A stretch of 64,000 nucleotides of DNA, taken from Sipunculus nudus. Its lineage: Eukaryota; Annelida; Sipuncula; Golfingiida; Sipunculidae. The notes beneath the pieces were generated by a model that was given only the letters and a program-made list of their open reading frames with translations, was not told the origin of the DNA and made no database searches. Shown piece by piece: positions 46,751-60,289 of the stretch. The translations under genes were made by a program, and so were the position numbers. The stretch covers positions 68,590,056-68,654,055 of the forward strand of contig CM049310.1 in assembly GCA_026874595.1 (NCBI GenBank). The letters are read 5' to 3'. Within the stretch, counting starts at the first letter, position 1. Each line of letters starts with the position of its first letter.

Positions 46751-49195
46751 TGTCAGAATAATGGTCGCAGATATTTTTTTTTGTAAAATAATGTGTTTGC
46801 CACAATTGATTAGTGGAGCTTTACGAGGTTATTTTATCATGGTAAAACTTTGTTCTATCAAGCATGACTATGAATTATGACGACTTTTACATGAACTGTC
46901 AAAAACTGTTATCACTTTGTGACGACAAAGCTTATATTCAATAAAACATATATGACACCACACGAGTTACTGCGATATGTCGGTTCGTGGTGATTCGGCG
47001 TCAAATCGTTTGTGGGAGTGGGAAGGGGGATTAATTGAATTTTCCAAAGGAACAGGCCGATAATTAATCATCGTGTAAAATTTGTTATCATTATCAATTA
47101 TTAGTATTAATTAATTAAGTCAGATTATAAATCAGTCGATTGAACATTGAGGCGATTCGGCGTCAATTTCGTGAAAGTGGGAACAGGGCTTATTAATGTT
47201 ACGTTAGATGTAACATTTACACCGAAATGTTACGTTATACTTTTAGTTAAAATCAAGAGGCCTCGTAAGATGTTGAACATCAATAATGTTAAATATTGCG
47301 GTGAACTTAATGTGGCGTTCATAAAAATCTAAAGCCCTTCGCTACGCATCTCTTTTCATCACTCGATTTCCTTATTTTTTCTTCGTTAAACTGTAGATGA
47401 CGGGTTTAAAGACCAACAGAATGTCATTTTAATGCCTTGTTTCCAGGCACTCTGTTCAACATTTCAGGAACAAACTAAAAATAAAAAAAGGGAAATACAT
47501 AAGGTAAAAAAAGCAGCTGGCGCCAGTAACTGCTCCACAGGAGAGAAACATAATGACCCACCGCTGTCAATTTTAATACAACAGTGCGAGAACGGAGAAA
47601 AATATAAACTTGTGTTCGTTATATTGACCAAAACATACTCTATTTCAAAGCCTTTCAGTCCGCGTAAGCTCGCCTTTTGTAATATATATTTCATTAAATA
47701 AAATATAACATAAAACATATATGAAATAAAATGTAAATAATCGCAAATACGAATGTAATGTAACAACATGTAATATAAATAAATAAACAGTTCTGTTTTG
47801 ATAAACATCACCTCAGATTCAGTATCAGATATGTTAATTCTGCTTTAATTATAATATATTATGGTATGTTAATATAATATATTTTGAATATATTTCTTTC
47901 CATCCTGTCCTATGTGAAGAAATTGACTAAGGAAAAGAAAGTTTGTTTTTTTTTCATTTATTACCAATATATTTTCTCAGGAAATCCCATTCAACATTAC
48001 ACTGTTTTCAATGGAGTTCTTTTGCAATTGCCAATTCATAACATTTATAACACTCGTTCATAGAATATATGAATATACCATGACAAGAAACAACGACTAA
48101 ATGTTTGTATTAAGACATCGATAAAATATCAAAATACTATATGCCATTGTATACATATATTTCAGCTTAAAATGATGAGTAAAAATCATATAAAACTACA
48201 AATTATGATTATTAATTAAAACCATAATGCATAAAATCATACAGAGAAAAGGCTTTAACATTCTCCTAAATACAAAAAGAAGTCATATTTAGAGTATGGA
48301 TATCTGCTGGCATTTTGCTCTATTATAACGGTTCTGATTGAGCAAATAAAGATTTGAAATATTCGGACTTTGGTTTTTGAAGTCCTTTTTGTTTGGTATC
48401 CACGGGTCACTGTTTTATTAAAATAAACTGATCGGTCAAAATATTTCAAGGAGTAAAGAAAAGAAGACTTTGATGATAAAAATTAGAATAATTTGCAACC
48501 AGATTTAACTGTAACTCGAATATTTGGCAATATCATATCTTTAGTTACCTTTTCAGGAAAACACTTTCCAGGAAATAACCATTTCTTTTTCCTAAACACA
48601 TATGTAGCACCGCCGGCCCGCAACACATAACTCCAGGAAAACTCCTCTCGTTCTGCTTTCTCGGTGTAATCTTATTTCTCGCAGGTGGAAAGGGTTGTCC
48701 TCTTTTCGTAACGATGCAATTTTGAGCATATAATGTAAAGCGTTCGAGCCAGATTAAATTAATCATGTCTATGTGATGAATGACAAAGTCACATGGATTG
48801 CTTTTATGCCTGATGTCTGCACTATCAAACATGCGATAAAAGCCGGTAAAATAATGTGTATTGTAAATTTATTCTGTAAGCTCTGTAAATCTAAAAGTTC
48901 ACACGGTGGATCAACACTGAAATAAAGAAATGTTTATACAAATCTGTAAAAAAATTATGAATTATTCGATAGCGTTAGCGTGCATGATATTTTCTATCTG
49001 CCGAAATAAATGCCTCCATCTTGAAGAGTATGTTACCTGCATGGTACCCTAAGGTTATGTTTAATCAGTTCTACAAAAAAAATCCTGATGTCAAAGTTTG
49101 AGCATGCAGGTGCAGGTTAACCGTCGATACCCGTTATAAGGCTTATTAACCTTTTTCTGCAAACATCATTCCCACCTGCAATGCTAATTAACGGA
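46751..49195. other. Unique AT-rich DNA, nothing recognised
   Basis: ORFs 47147-47332, 47432-47701, 47464-47811 (hydrophobic, opposite strand), 48255-48449 and 48545-48832 show no domain. No repeat partner is seen. Confidence 0.4.
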
Positions 49196-51260
49196 TCACC
49201 GGCACGCTACATGTGCCCACGTCATATACGTGTATATATTTAGTCTGTAATCTTGCCCACGTCATATACGTGTATATGTTAGTCCTGATTACATGTAATC
49301 ATGCCAACGTCATATACGTGTAAATATTTAGTCCTGATTACAGATAATGATGCCCAAGTCATACACGTGTATATATTTAGTCTGTAATCATGTCCACGTC
49401 ATATACGTGTATATATTTAGTATGTAATCATGTCCACGTCATATATGTGTATATATTTAGTCTGTAATCATGTCCACGTCATATACGTGTATATATTTAG
49501 TATGTAATCATGCCCACGTCATATACGTGTATATATTTAGTATGTTATCATGCCCACGTCATATACGTGTATTGTTTAGTATGTTATCATGCCCACGTCA
49601 TATACGTGTATATATCTAATCTGAGATCATGCCCACGTCATATACGTGTATATATCTAATCCTGATTAAATGTGATCATGCCAACGTCAGCTTTGTGTAT
49701 TTATTAAGTCCAGATTACATATAATCATGTCCACGTCATATACGTGTATATATTTAGTATGTTATCATGTCCACGTCATATACGTGTATATATTTAGTAT
49801 GTAATCATGTCCACGTCATATACGTGTATATATTTAGTCTGTAATCATGTCCACGTCATACACGTGTATATATTTAGTTTGTAATCATGCCCACGTCATA
49901 CACGTGCATATATTTAGTTTGTAATCATGCCCACGTCATATACGTGTATATATTTAGTATGTAATCATGTCCACGTCATATACGTGTATATATTTAGTCT
50001 GTAATCATGTCCACGTCATATACGTGTATATATTTAGTCTGTAATCATGCCCACGGCATATACGTGTATATATTTAGTCTGTAATCATGCCCACGCCATA
50101 TACGTGTATATATTTAGTCTGTAATCATGCCCACGTCATATACGTGTATATATTTAGTCTGTAATCATGCCCACGTCATATACGTGTATATATTTAGTCT
50201 GTAATCATGCCCACGTCATATACGTGTATATATCTAATCCTAATTACATGTTATCATGCCAACGTCATCTATGTGTATTTATTAAGTCCAGATTACATGT
50301 TATCATGCCAACCCCATATACGTGTATATATATAGTCTGTAATCATATCCACGTCATATACGTGCATATATTTAGTCTGTAATCATAACCACGTCATATA
50401 CGTGTATATATTTAGTCTGTGATCATGCCCACGTCATATACGTGTATATATTTACTCTGTAATCATGCCCACTTCATATAAGTGTATATATTTAGTCTGT
50501 AATCATAACCACGTCATATACGTGTATATATTTAGTCTGTAATCATGCCCACTTCATATACGTGTATATATTTAGTATGTAATCATAACCACTTCATATA
50601 CGTGTATATATTTAGTCTGTAATCATAACCACGTCATATACGTATTTATATTTAGTCTGTGATCATGCCCACGTCATATACGTGTATATATTTAGTCTGT
50701 AATCATAACCACGTCATATACGTGTATATATTTAGTCTGAGATCATGCCCACGTCATATACGTGTATATATTTAGTCTGAGATCATGCCCACGTCATATA
50801 CGTGAATATATTTAGTCTGAGATCATGCCCACGTCATACACGTGCATATATTTAGTCTGTAATCATGCCCACGTCATATACATGTATATATCTAATCCTG
50901 ATTACATGTGATCATGCCAACCTCATCTATGTGTGTTTATTAAGTCCAGATTACATGTAATCATGCCCACGCCATATACGTGTATATATTTAGTCTGTAA
51001 TCATGCCCACGTCATAAACGTGTATATATCTAATCCTGATTACATGTGATCATGCCAACCTCATCTATGTGTATTTATTAAGTCCAGATTACATGTAATC
51101 ATACCCACGCCATATACGTGTTTATATTTAGTCTGTAATCATGCCCACCTCATATACGTGTATATATTTAGTCCTGATAACATGTTATAATGCCCAAGGC
51201 ATATACGTGTAAATATCTAATCTAATATCTAATCCAATATGTGATCATGTCCACATCATT
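49196..51260. repeat. Minisatellite F, 40-bp unit, ~2 kb
   Basis: Nearly 50 units of TCATGCCCACGTCATATACG plus TGTATATATTTAGTCTGTAA. Each carries CACGTCATATACGTG, an inverted repeat with 5-bp arms and 5-bp spacer. Longer (~48-50 bp) units with CCTGATTACATGTGATCATG and TCTATGTGTATTTATTAAGTC are interspersed near 49650, 50240, 50890 and 51030. The ORF 50167-50382 is a by-product. Confidence 0.95.
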
Positions 51261-52205
51261 ACGTGTATATATTAAGTCCTGGCTGTATGAGAGCATTCCC
51301 ACATCATGTACCTATATTTATCCTGATTTAATGTGAGCATGCCCGCATCACGTACGTGCTTATATTTCGTCCTAGCTGTATGTGAGCAAGCCTTCAGTTT
51401 ACCTGCGTGCTTAAAATTTGTCTCCAACCTTAGGAGGGAAAACTACTAAATGTTCCGCGTTCGTCGCTCAGTCCGTCCATCTGTACGTGCTTATATTAAG
51501 CTCTGGCAACACGTGAGCCCGCCTTTAGATCAGGTGAGTGTTAACTTTAAGTCCTGGCTACATGTGAGCCCGCCCACAGAACAGGTACGTGCTTACATTA
51601 TGACCTGGCTTCATGTGAAGCCGCCCGTGGATCAGGTACGTGTTTACAAAACGTCCAGGCTACATGTGAGCCCGGCAAGAGATCAGGTACTTGTTAACCA
51701 TAAGCCCTGACCACAAGTTAGCCCGCATACAGGTCAGGTACGTGTTTACAATTAGCCTTGACTTCAGGCGAGCCCGCCCACAGATCAGGTACCAGCTTAC
51801 ATTACGTCCTGCCTACATGAGAGCCCGCCCAGAGATTAGGTACGGGTATGCAACAAGCCCTGCCTACATGTGAGCCCGCCCGCTGATCTTGGATGTGAAT
51901 ACATTACATCTTTGCTTCATTTGAGCCCGCCAACTACATGTACATGTTAGCTCGCCCACATGGCTACATGTTAGCTCGCCCACAGATCAGATACGTGCTT
52001 ACATTACGTCATGGCTACATGTGAGCCCGTCCACAGACCAAGTACGTGCTCATCTAACATCCTGGCTACAAGTGAGCCCGCCCACGATCAGGAATGTGAT
52101 TTCATTAAGTCCTTGCTACGGTTGAGCACGCCTACACGTCTAGTGTGTGCTTATTATTTAGTCCTCCATTCACATCGATCTGTCCACAGACCATGTACGT
52201 GGCTG
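51261..52205. repeat. Minisatellite F', ~51-bp degenerate units
   Basis: About 18 units of roughly GATCAGGTACGTGCTTACAT, TAAGTCCTGGCTACATGTGA and GCCCGCCCACA. They align with the longer units of array F (TACGTG, TTAAGTCC, TACATGTGA, GCCCAC in the same order), so the two arrays are one family with a gradient of divergence and unit length. ORFs 51450-51710, 51691-51873 and 52011-52208 are by-products. Confidence 0.85.
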
Positions 52206-52670
52206 TAAGGAAAAGTATGAAGTATTTCGATGGCGTCCCGTCGACAGGACACTGGTGGTAATTGGGTCTTTAAAATGTCTGACTTGACATTTAGACAGGT
52301 CCTGACAGGTCTCACGGGAAACCTTAGAACCTTGATTCACAGTAACCTAAATCGTGTAAAACAACAGATTTATCATTTATCACTCAACAAGTGGTCCAGA
52401 AAATTTGATCTACTCAGAACTTCTTGGAACAAAGCGTGTGTTTAGAAAATGAATCTGAAAAGCTCATAGCTTGGCCATCTTTATACCACCATCGACGTTC
52501 ACTACATCAATAAAAGCTTTATTCTGATACTTTCCTTTTTGACACTATTCCTAATGATCAAACCTGCATTTGACGTAATTTATTTTATACAAATAAACGA
52601 CATATTGCATGTGAAGTTCTGAACAGAAGTGACACTGTGACATCTTGGACTCTACTGAATTTTCCTGAAG
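52206..52670. other. Unique DNA, nothing recognised
   Basis: The 71-codon ORF 52230-52445 has no recognisable features. Confidence 0.4.
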
Positions 52671-52922
52671 CTGCGTTTACTTGGCCCGCGGTATGCGGAA
52701 TACTCAGTGTAGAATTGTGTCCGCAAACCGCGCAGTAAAGCGATCAAGGAACGTGTATCTGACGTATGCAGCATAATCTAATAGATTTTGACTTAACGGG
52801 TCCGATACCGCAAGTTTTACCGCCCGTCAAGTGAAACCCTCACGCGATTTATACCGCATTCCGAGTACCGCGTTCTGCTACCGCAATCCGCATACCGCAT
52901 ACCGCGCGCTAGGGAAACGCAG
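52671..52922. mobile_element. Palindromic MITE (GCGGTATGCGG family), 252 bp
   Basis: The left end is CTGCGTTTACTTGGCCCGCG and the right end, on the minus strand, CTGCGTTTCCCTAGCGCGCG. Both continue with GTATGCGG, so about 27 of 31 bp match. The interior has more GCGGTAT/ATACCGC blocks, making it rich in hairpins. It is the cleaner relative of 20352-21047. No clear target duplication. Non-coding. Confidence 0.75.
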
Positions 52923-55728
52923 ATTAAATGTCACGGTGAAGATATTAGTCGATAGGATTAAAGTTACCCTTGATACTGTGGATGTTAACTTGGAACATAG
53001 AATGTCTGTAACGATTTTCACTGCATATATATCATGGAGTAATTTCTTAATTCAGATATTATAAAGTTGATATAAAGCCATAGTACTATTCCACTAAATG
53101 GGTCAAGAACCACGGATTACGGGTCATCAAAGTAAATTTATCTGAATTTCATGAAACTATATACAACCTGTAATTATGGCACACTGTCATGATACGTCGA
53201 TGGGTTCCTTTTTGCGTTGACGATGAATCTTGCGTGCCATGTTCTGTTTAGAACTTCTTAGATAAAGAAGTATCCTCTTGTGTTTTAAATGCACTGCGTA
53301 ACTGAGGTTAAATGGCGACGAGGCGTATATGGTTGTCATGGATACGTCCACCCATTATTTTACAAACTTACATTAGCGACACTGTACTCGGGTGACCTTT
53401 ACAAATCCTACGCCGAGCAGCCCTAAATCGAAAATCCAATTGAATGAATCAGTGATGGGGGAACTATTACAATATATTGGATGCGCCTGTAGATATAGAC
53501 TCCCACGAATACACAGAATTCTAAAGCTTTTCATTAGAACTTCGCTTATCAAGTTTATTTGGTAATTATTATAGCAAATGAATCTCATAAAATTTTTAAT
53601 TTTAACTTATTAACCTCCTCCCCCCCCCCAAAAAAAAAAAGAAAATATCATTTGACAGGTCAGATGATACCAGATGTCTTTAATGATATTGATGCTTCCA
53701 GCGAAAAATTGTTGAAGGCAGGTGTTGAGGAGGAAGTCTTTCAGTTTCAGATGCCCCACACTCGGTTTTGGTACACGCGCTCTTTATTTAAGCTTGTTTT
53801 ATGCAAGATCAGTGATCATAGTTTATTGTTATGTCTAGATGTTATAGACACCCCATAGTGTTATTAATTTTTATAAACTAGCGATAAATGTAACGGGTTG
53901 TTATGAGTCGATGAAGTCGGATTTGGAAAGCATATTTTTAATTCCTTCTCAATTGCCCCCCCCCCTCCCTCCAGGTTATCTTAGTCCCCCGTCACATGTA
54001 TCAACATGCTGTGTCCTCACTCACATTTCAAAGTACGATCACGGGTTTGCGTGTTATTGCCGCCCCACCCAACTTGTAAGCATATCAATTTACAGCGAAA
54101 TAAAGATGTCCTTGCATGATATAATTAAGCAGCCAGGACAGATTGCTTAATTATAGACGTACAGCTATTGTCAGTTGGTGGGAACCATTTATTTACCACT
54201 GAACACTTGCAATTATTTTCTCATGTAACAGACACCAAATATCCGGCTTGAGAGAAAGGTAAACACTTTGTTTAACTCCCCTTAAATCACTTTTTGACTC
54301 AACTAATTAACACATGAAAGAAAAATTGTATATTATTTTCTGACATCATAACGGAAAAAGAGGTGTCGAATTCGCGATGAAATTAAACTTAACATCTTTT
54401 AACATAATCACCAATACGAGAACTCCAAATAAAACTGTGTCTTTTAACCGATTCTTCTTGCATCCTAAAGCACTTTATGATTCAACGCTCTACATATATC
54501 CTAAAAGATATTTCAGGAGTCATCAGTCTTCCGTCACATCTCCATATTGATTCTGTAATTTAAGTATGTGAGGCACACTTGGTATTCTTAGTCGAATGAA
54601 GCCCTGCTTCCGTTAAGAAATCCAGGACTGACTTTAAAATGTCTTCTGGCTACTTAGTAACAGATGCCTCTGACCAGTCCTGAAATGCAAACTCCCGCTA
54701 GGAAGGTATACAATACGTCCCCCTGGCTTCGTCGGTTCGTTTGTTCGTTATCAACTGTACGCAAAACAGTTATATTTAAAAGATATATTGTTAAGGGTTA
54801 GGGTTACACCCAAGAAAAAAATCATTAAATATTGGAACTACTATTGTGAATCACCATTTCATATTTTATATCAAACATATTATATACCATTTAGACACAT
54901 CCAGACCGCTCCATTCACATCTAGTAGGGCCAACTTTTGTCAAGCAGATGAGCTGGTGAACCCGTGATATAAACTGGAGCGTGAGCATGTAATAAAACAC
55001 ATTTATTTGTGTTTTTAAATACAAATGACTACGGAAATTTCTAAAACGTTATATCTCAACATTCCAATATCAGTATGAATAATGTCAATACAATATGGGG
55101 CGGACATTCACCACAAGATAATATGGATAAGAAAGGTCCCCTGTCTGGCGGTAATCGTCCCCTCACATTGCATGTATTGGTATATATATTGAATGTATCA
55201 TCAGAGCTAGAAGTAATATATTAGTCACATATTTGTATATACGACGTGCTCCACAGAGTATATCTTTAGAAATTATAAAACTGCAGAAACTTGCAATTTC
55301 CAGGTTAGCATAAAAAAAAGGTTTTAGGATATGTTCCTCGAAATGGCAGGTTTGTGGTTATACTTTTCTTTCAAATTGTTCCAATCGTATAATTTTCACG
55401 GTAATAATTGAATGGTTCCATAGTTAATGCACGGGAAAGTGGATGACTTGGGGATGTACAGAGAGACCGACGGTCAACCGTAATACTATAGGGCGCCCGC
55501 CTAGGCTGGGCCCTGATTATCTTTATAATTAAAACGCCGGTTTTTTTTTACTAGACAAAGGTTTACCTGCTTCCGTTCTAATTTGGCCTTCGAAATTCGG
55601 CACACGAATCGGCGGTGGGCTTTTTTGGGACAAGTTTGTTTTATTTTGCGGGATTATGCCCTATTAAGCTGCATAATTTACAATTAAAATATTCCCGCAA
55701 TAGATGCCCAGGGCTATTTCCTTCCTGC
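52923..55728. other. Unique AT-rich DNA, nothing recognised
   Basis: ORFs at 53373-53588, 53559-53858 and 53911-54150 lack domains. C-runs with A-runs at 53620-53640 and 53958-53966 are simple sequence. Confidence 0.4.
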
Positions 55729-56232
55729 TTAAAGGGACATAATCAGGAGGAATATTATTCCTATTCTTTAACACTATCAGTTCAGTTTTGCTTTATACAA
55801 AAGCTTGCAAGCAAATCTATTCCAGCACAAAGTCTAAATTCCTCGCATACGACTGTTTAACACCTTGTTATAGCCCTGCGTGCTGGTAAAAAAAAATTGT
55901 TCACGATAACAAAGCCGCGTGACCGGAGTCTGATTAAGAGGGGCAAGACGCGGTGATTCAGCCAAGGGGAACATGTATATCTTTTTTTTAGCAAAGTAAG
56001 TCAGGGAATCTCCTGATGGCACGTGTTCTGGCCCCACGCAGCACACGGCCCGATGCACTGTGTTTATGTTTACACCTGCGATCGCGCCCGGTTCTCTGTT
56101 TTTAACACCCGTTTACAGGAGTCAGCAAACGGTTTCAGTGTAATATTTTGGCAGGTACAGATTAATTTTAAAGGGAAGAAACTATTTTTCGTGTTACCTC
56201 AACATGCTTTATAGGTGATTGGGCCCCTTTAA
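55729..56232. mobile_element. TTAA-type MITE, second family
   Basis: 504 bp with TTAAAGGGACATAATCA at the left and, on the minus strand, TTAAAGGGGCCCAATCA at the right (14 of 17 matching). The right third matches 37385-37535. The interior differs from the 26898/44690 family, although the outer TTAAAGG.GCC is alike. ORFs 55615-55860, 55834-56058 and 56023-56214 lie across it and are not gene-like. Confidence 0.65.
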
Positions 56233-59123
56233 AGGTCCTCCACGCCTGTCACGTTTTTTAGAAGGTGCCTTGGAGATTGCTCACTAGCCACAGAGCGTAT
56301 TGTGCAATTCGCGGTCACAGGTTCACTCTAACCCCATAGAGTCCAATACTTCATTCAACAGGAAATAAAGCTTTTTAATTTAAAATAAAGACCACGTGAC
56401 TCCGATTTCAATGGGAGGGCTTTTTCAGTTTAGTTCACACTACGACTATTTGCTATAACACCGTTTGACTTTTTAAGGGTCTACAGGTATCTGTAGGTAT
56501 TTCTATTTATTCATAAATATCTTTCCATTATAACCATGATTTCAATAGTTCAACCAATTTATGGGTTTTGAAAGTTGTTCTAACCCAACAATTCTAGGGT
56601 GGATGCATACATATTTGTTTAGGATCTACAATCTCGAGGGATTTTGAAATATTAGTACATCTTTAAACTGATAGAGATTCTATGAAAAACTCTGTTCTGC
56701 AGTCAGTGCCTAAAATCCTCCACCAAAATGGCCTTATCATTCATATGTTAAAGTGTATAATTTTCATTAATAAACAGTGTCACGTTTCAGTGACCCGGTT
56801 TCACTAGGCGAGTGGCAGGACAAATGAATACGAATGGGCGGCTTCTTCAAGGGGACAAAGGAACTATTCTTTTATCATAATTGTATATAAGAAAATAATG
56901 TATTATGTTGATTCTGGTTACCTCGAAATATAGAGGGGTGTTTATACTTGCAACGAAATATGTAAAGCTGCCATTTATCTGGGAGCATCATCAGCCTGTT
57001 GACAAACAACAAAGCTGAGGACAAGCATTTAATACAGCCGGTCTCTATTTGCCCTTAGCCTGTTTTTCCACACTGGCAGCTTTTAGATGCATTTTCGTGT
57101 GCAAGGGCCTTCAATTACATTTATGTATTTGTCATCATACCCAAGACTTCAATCAATTAACAACTAACAACATCTTTTTTACCTCAGCTGACTGTAAGTC
57201 GTCTGAGCTTTAGCAATCACTCTATGTCCTCTGACCAAGCTCAGAAGACTCTATGCCAGAATTTTCTAACTTGACATCCTAAGATTTCCTCAAACGTTCT
57301 CCCCAGAAACCGGAAATTGGGTCACTGTGACCTATATTCTCAGAGTTTTCGGGTATGTTTGAGCACCCCAGATATAGTGCAAAATACACACAAATTGCCG
57401 AATTCCTCAGGAGAGGCTGGTTGGATTGTCATCAAATTTGGTGTGCTTATAGGTCTTGATGAACTTAAACTAATATGCATTAACGATGTTGCCACCTGCA
57501 TTATCTTAATTAGTTCCCTGTGCAAGGACATATTGTCATCATGTCAATCGGCTGAGAGTCATGACCCATGGATCACTTGTTTTTATGTCGTTTGACCTTC
57601 AAATTATACAAATTATGTTTCATAAACTTTCACTTTTCTTTATACAGTCACATATAATTTCTTCAAATTATTTTCACAGTATAGATGGTTAATATTTTCA
57701 GTCGCCATCCTTCTGGCAATGATGATGTCGTGCCCATGTTGTGTATCGGAGGGAAAACATTCTCACGCAAAATTTGTTTGCCCTTTAGCCTAACGTCTGT
57801 TCTTTGTTTGATTACTTGAAAAACATAATTTGCTTTTCTTTGTTGACCTTATCAGGGGAGGGGTCTCCTATAGAATCCTAGCACAAGTGATCTTTATACC
57901 ATGAACAACAGTCCCTGCGAAAACCACAGGATAACAATATGCGACGTTCAGTCATTACAAGCTCATAACAAAACTATTTATCATACAGAACCGTGGATTT
58001 TCCACGGGTGGATCTAGTATATAGTTATGACAGAAATGTTACAGAAATAATATTTGCAAACTTATACCAGAGCAGATTATCTTGTATAGCCTTTTTTATA
58101 TAATCGATAAAGTTCGGTAAAATACTCTAGGGCATTTAAAGTGGTTTTCAATCGTTGACTGGAACAAAACTTTAAATTATAGAATTGCAAAAATCCAGAA
58201 TTTCAACTGCACACTTTCCATTTACAGCTGCATAAATTGGTGTGTACTGCACTTTATATACTAGTACCAAGCTGCTGCACAATCTGAGCCAGACCTACGA
58301 CAGTCACAGCGAGTAAAAGTGGTAACTTAGGTCTGTGACAACAGCAAATCGAGCAACAAAGGGCGTGAATTATGTAGCAGTTTATCCAAATTTAACACCC
58401 GACATGGAATAAATTGGGCCTAAAATTAGTTTCTAAAAAGTATTCTTGTGCTGATGGTGTCATACAGATCGATATTTTTATATTTTGACTGACCATCTTA
58501 TATTATGCATTTTCATATATACTTGCTTGGGTTTCAACACTAAACAAGTTACGCATGGGTTATGGGGTTCCGTGGCTTGGTACAGGAAGGGTTGCTTGGG
58601 ACTGATGCAGGAAGGCGTTGCTTGGGACTGATGCAGGGAGGCGATGCTGGGGACTGAGAGGCATGTGCTAGAATGAACCTTCAAAGTGAAGGGATAGACA
58701 CTAAAGTATTATGCTGATTGTTGTTGTTTTTTCTGTTAAATCATGTAATGAATATTTCTATTTGGGTCCCGCGTACCTTCACCCCTGCACAAAAAGTTCA
58801 TGACATACTCTTATATATAACAGATATCAACGCGTGTTAAGAAACCTGAAATAACTAATTCCCTTTCTCTTGAGAATTCACTGTATATAGAATTCTCATG
58901 GTTCTCGGTGCCGGGTTGAGTGTTTTTAACGGGGACTAGGCGGTGTTCCGTACAGGTATATTCCCAGACCTTGTTATGAGAACAATAACTCCCGGGACAC
59001 CGAGCCCCGTCACATTAATACCAATTAGTGGTGATGTGGCGAGGCTTTATACAGGAAGCTCTCTGTGCTGTCTTCAGCGTGTTTGTCCTGTAGGTAAACA
59101 ATCACTCACCTGACGAAGAAGGT
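56233..59123. other. Unique DNA with a three-copy 29-bp repeat
   Basis: About 58565-58660 holds three copies of GTTGCTTGGGACTGATGCAG-like sequence. ORFs 57317-57595 and 57340-57531 (opposite strands) and 58478-58684 have no recognisable domain. Confidence 0.4.
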
Positions 59124-59797
59124 TGTTACGGAACCTAATATCAACAGATCAGGTATGCGTGATGAACATAAATGTTGTCAAGGAGATAAAAAATCAGATT
59201 CTGTAACACTAGGCAGCGTGAAATGTCTAGGGGAATGAATAAAGAAGTCAGTGTTTTTTATTAACAAATAACTATAATTTATACTTAAAACAACCCTATT
59301 ATTACAATACACAAAATCAATACCATTACACAGTATAACAGCAGTATAACAACGAATCAATACAATCACACGGTAAAATGAACAAAGAGCACAGTACCTG
59401 GATACCACCACCGTCACAGCCATAAGTCCTTTAAAATGTATAAACCTGGCGAACAGTTCACACGAATTCTCTCGGAAAATAACAGTTTAATGTAAAGCTC
59501 TTGTAACAATCCAGAAAGTCAACTTGAGGCAGGCAGCATTAAATTGTGTAGAGTTAGTAATAGTAGAATCCCTGAAATTACTGGATAATCGGATAGGTCC
59601 CACAAACTGACATACACATGTCTGTGTTCGCTGGAATATTCTCTCATCGATCTCTGCTTTGAAACACAGCCCCCTATTTATAACTTCTCGCCCCAAGCCG
59701 AGAATTTTTCATTGCTCGAACATTCTAAAGAATCTCACACAGTACACACGTTCAAAGAACATACCAGAACAACGAATGCCGTGTCTCATTCCGATCC
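59124..59797 (-). mobile_element. 3' LTR of the Gmr1-like element, 5'-truncated
   Basis: Starts TGTTACGGAACC (the LTR 3' end in element sense) and matches the solo LTR at 18811-19588 until about 59793, where RT coding sequence begins. Roughly 100 bp of the LTR 5' end are missing. ORFs 59178-59423, 59487-59696 and 59659-59847 lie within it and are spurious. Confidence 0.85.
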
Positions 59798-60165
59798 TCG
59801 GAATCGGGAACGTGTCAGTCTTGGTGACAGAGTTCAGTTTTATATAATCTGTGCACATACGGTAACTTCCATCAGGTTTTGGCACATGGTGAACTCCCGT
59901 TACTGTTACTAGGTTCAATGAAATCATTGTCCAGCAAATATTGAATCTCATCCTGTAGATACTTTTGCTTTTCTGGATTCAGTCTATAAGGATGCTGCTT
60001 GACTGCGCATGCCTTGCCAACATCGACGTCATGGCACAATATGTTAGTTCGCGTAGGAATGTCACTAAACAAATGCTCATAATTCCGCAGCAGGTTCCTG
60101 AGGCCTTGTTGTTGTTGAGCGGTAAGGTGTGACAGTTTGGCATCCAGGTTGTTAAGCACGTCTGA
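59798..60165 (-). pseudogene. pol: Reverse transcriptase, N-terminal fragment
   Basis: Segment 59872-60159 reads a conserved gypsy pre-RT and RT start: LRNYEHLFSDIPTRTN, then KQHPYRLNPEKQKYLQDEIQ and LLDNDFIEPSNSNGSSP. After a frameshift near 59880, VPKPDGSYRMCTDYIKLNSV and TKTDTFPIPRI follow in the next frame (59709-59951). This covers RT motifs 1-2 only. The YxDD catalytic box, thumb, connection and RNase H are gone, because after PRI the frame enters LTR sequence. Confidence 0.9.
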
Positions 60166-60289
60166 GTTTTAAGATGGTACTGTACCACACTGAATGTCTA
60201 CATCAAACCTACAATCAGTATCTACTTGAACTGGGTCAGGGTCCGTGTTTACACAATTTCAACAGTAACATTATGTACAAAATCTGATG

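Noticed and set aside
47464-47811. 115-codon hydrophobic minus-strand ORF as a membrane protein
   Set aside because: F, I, L and Y richness is what AT-rich DNA gives; an opposing ORF overlaps it and there is no family resemblance.
49196-51260. CRISPR array (regular 40-bp spacing)
   Set aside because: There are no unique spacers between repeats; the whole 40 bp is repeated. The genome is animal and no cas genes are present.
8868-51260. Common origin of minisatellites B and F from the shared word TATGACGTG
   Set aside because: Nine shared bases in otherwise unrelated units are not enough; no further collinear similarity is visible.
54788-54806. Interstitial telomere repeat (GGGTTAGGGTTA)
   Set aside because: Only about two copies of the hexamer, within the range of chance.
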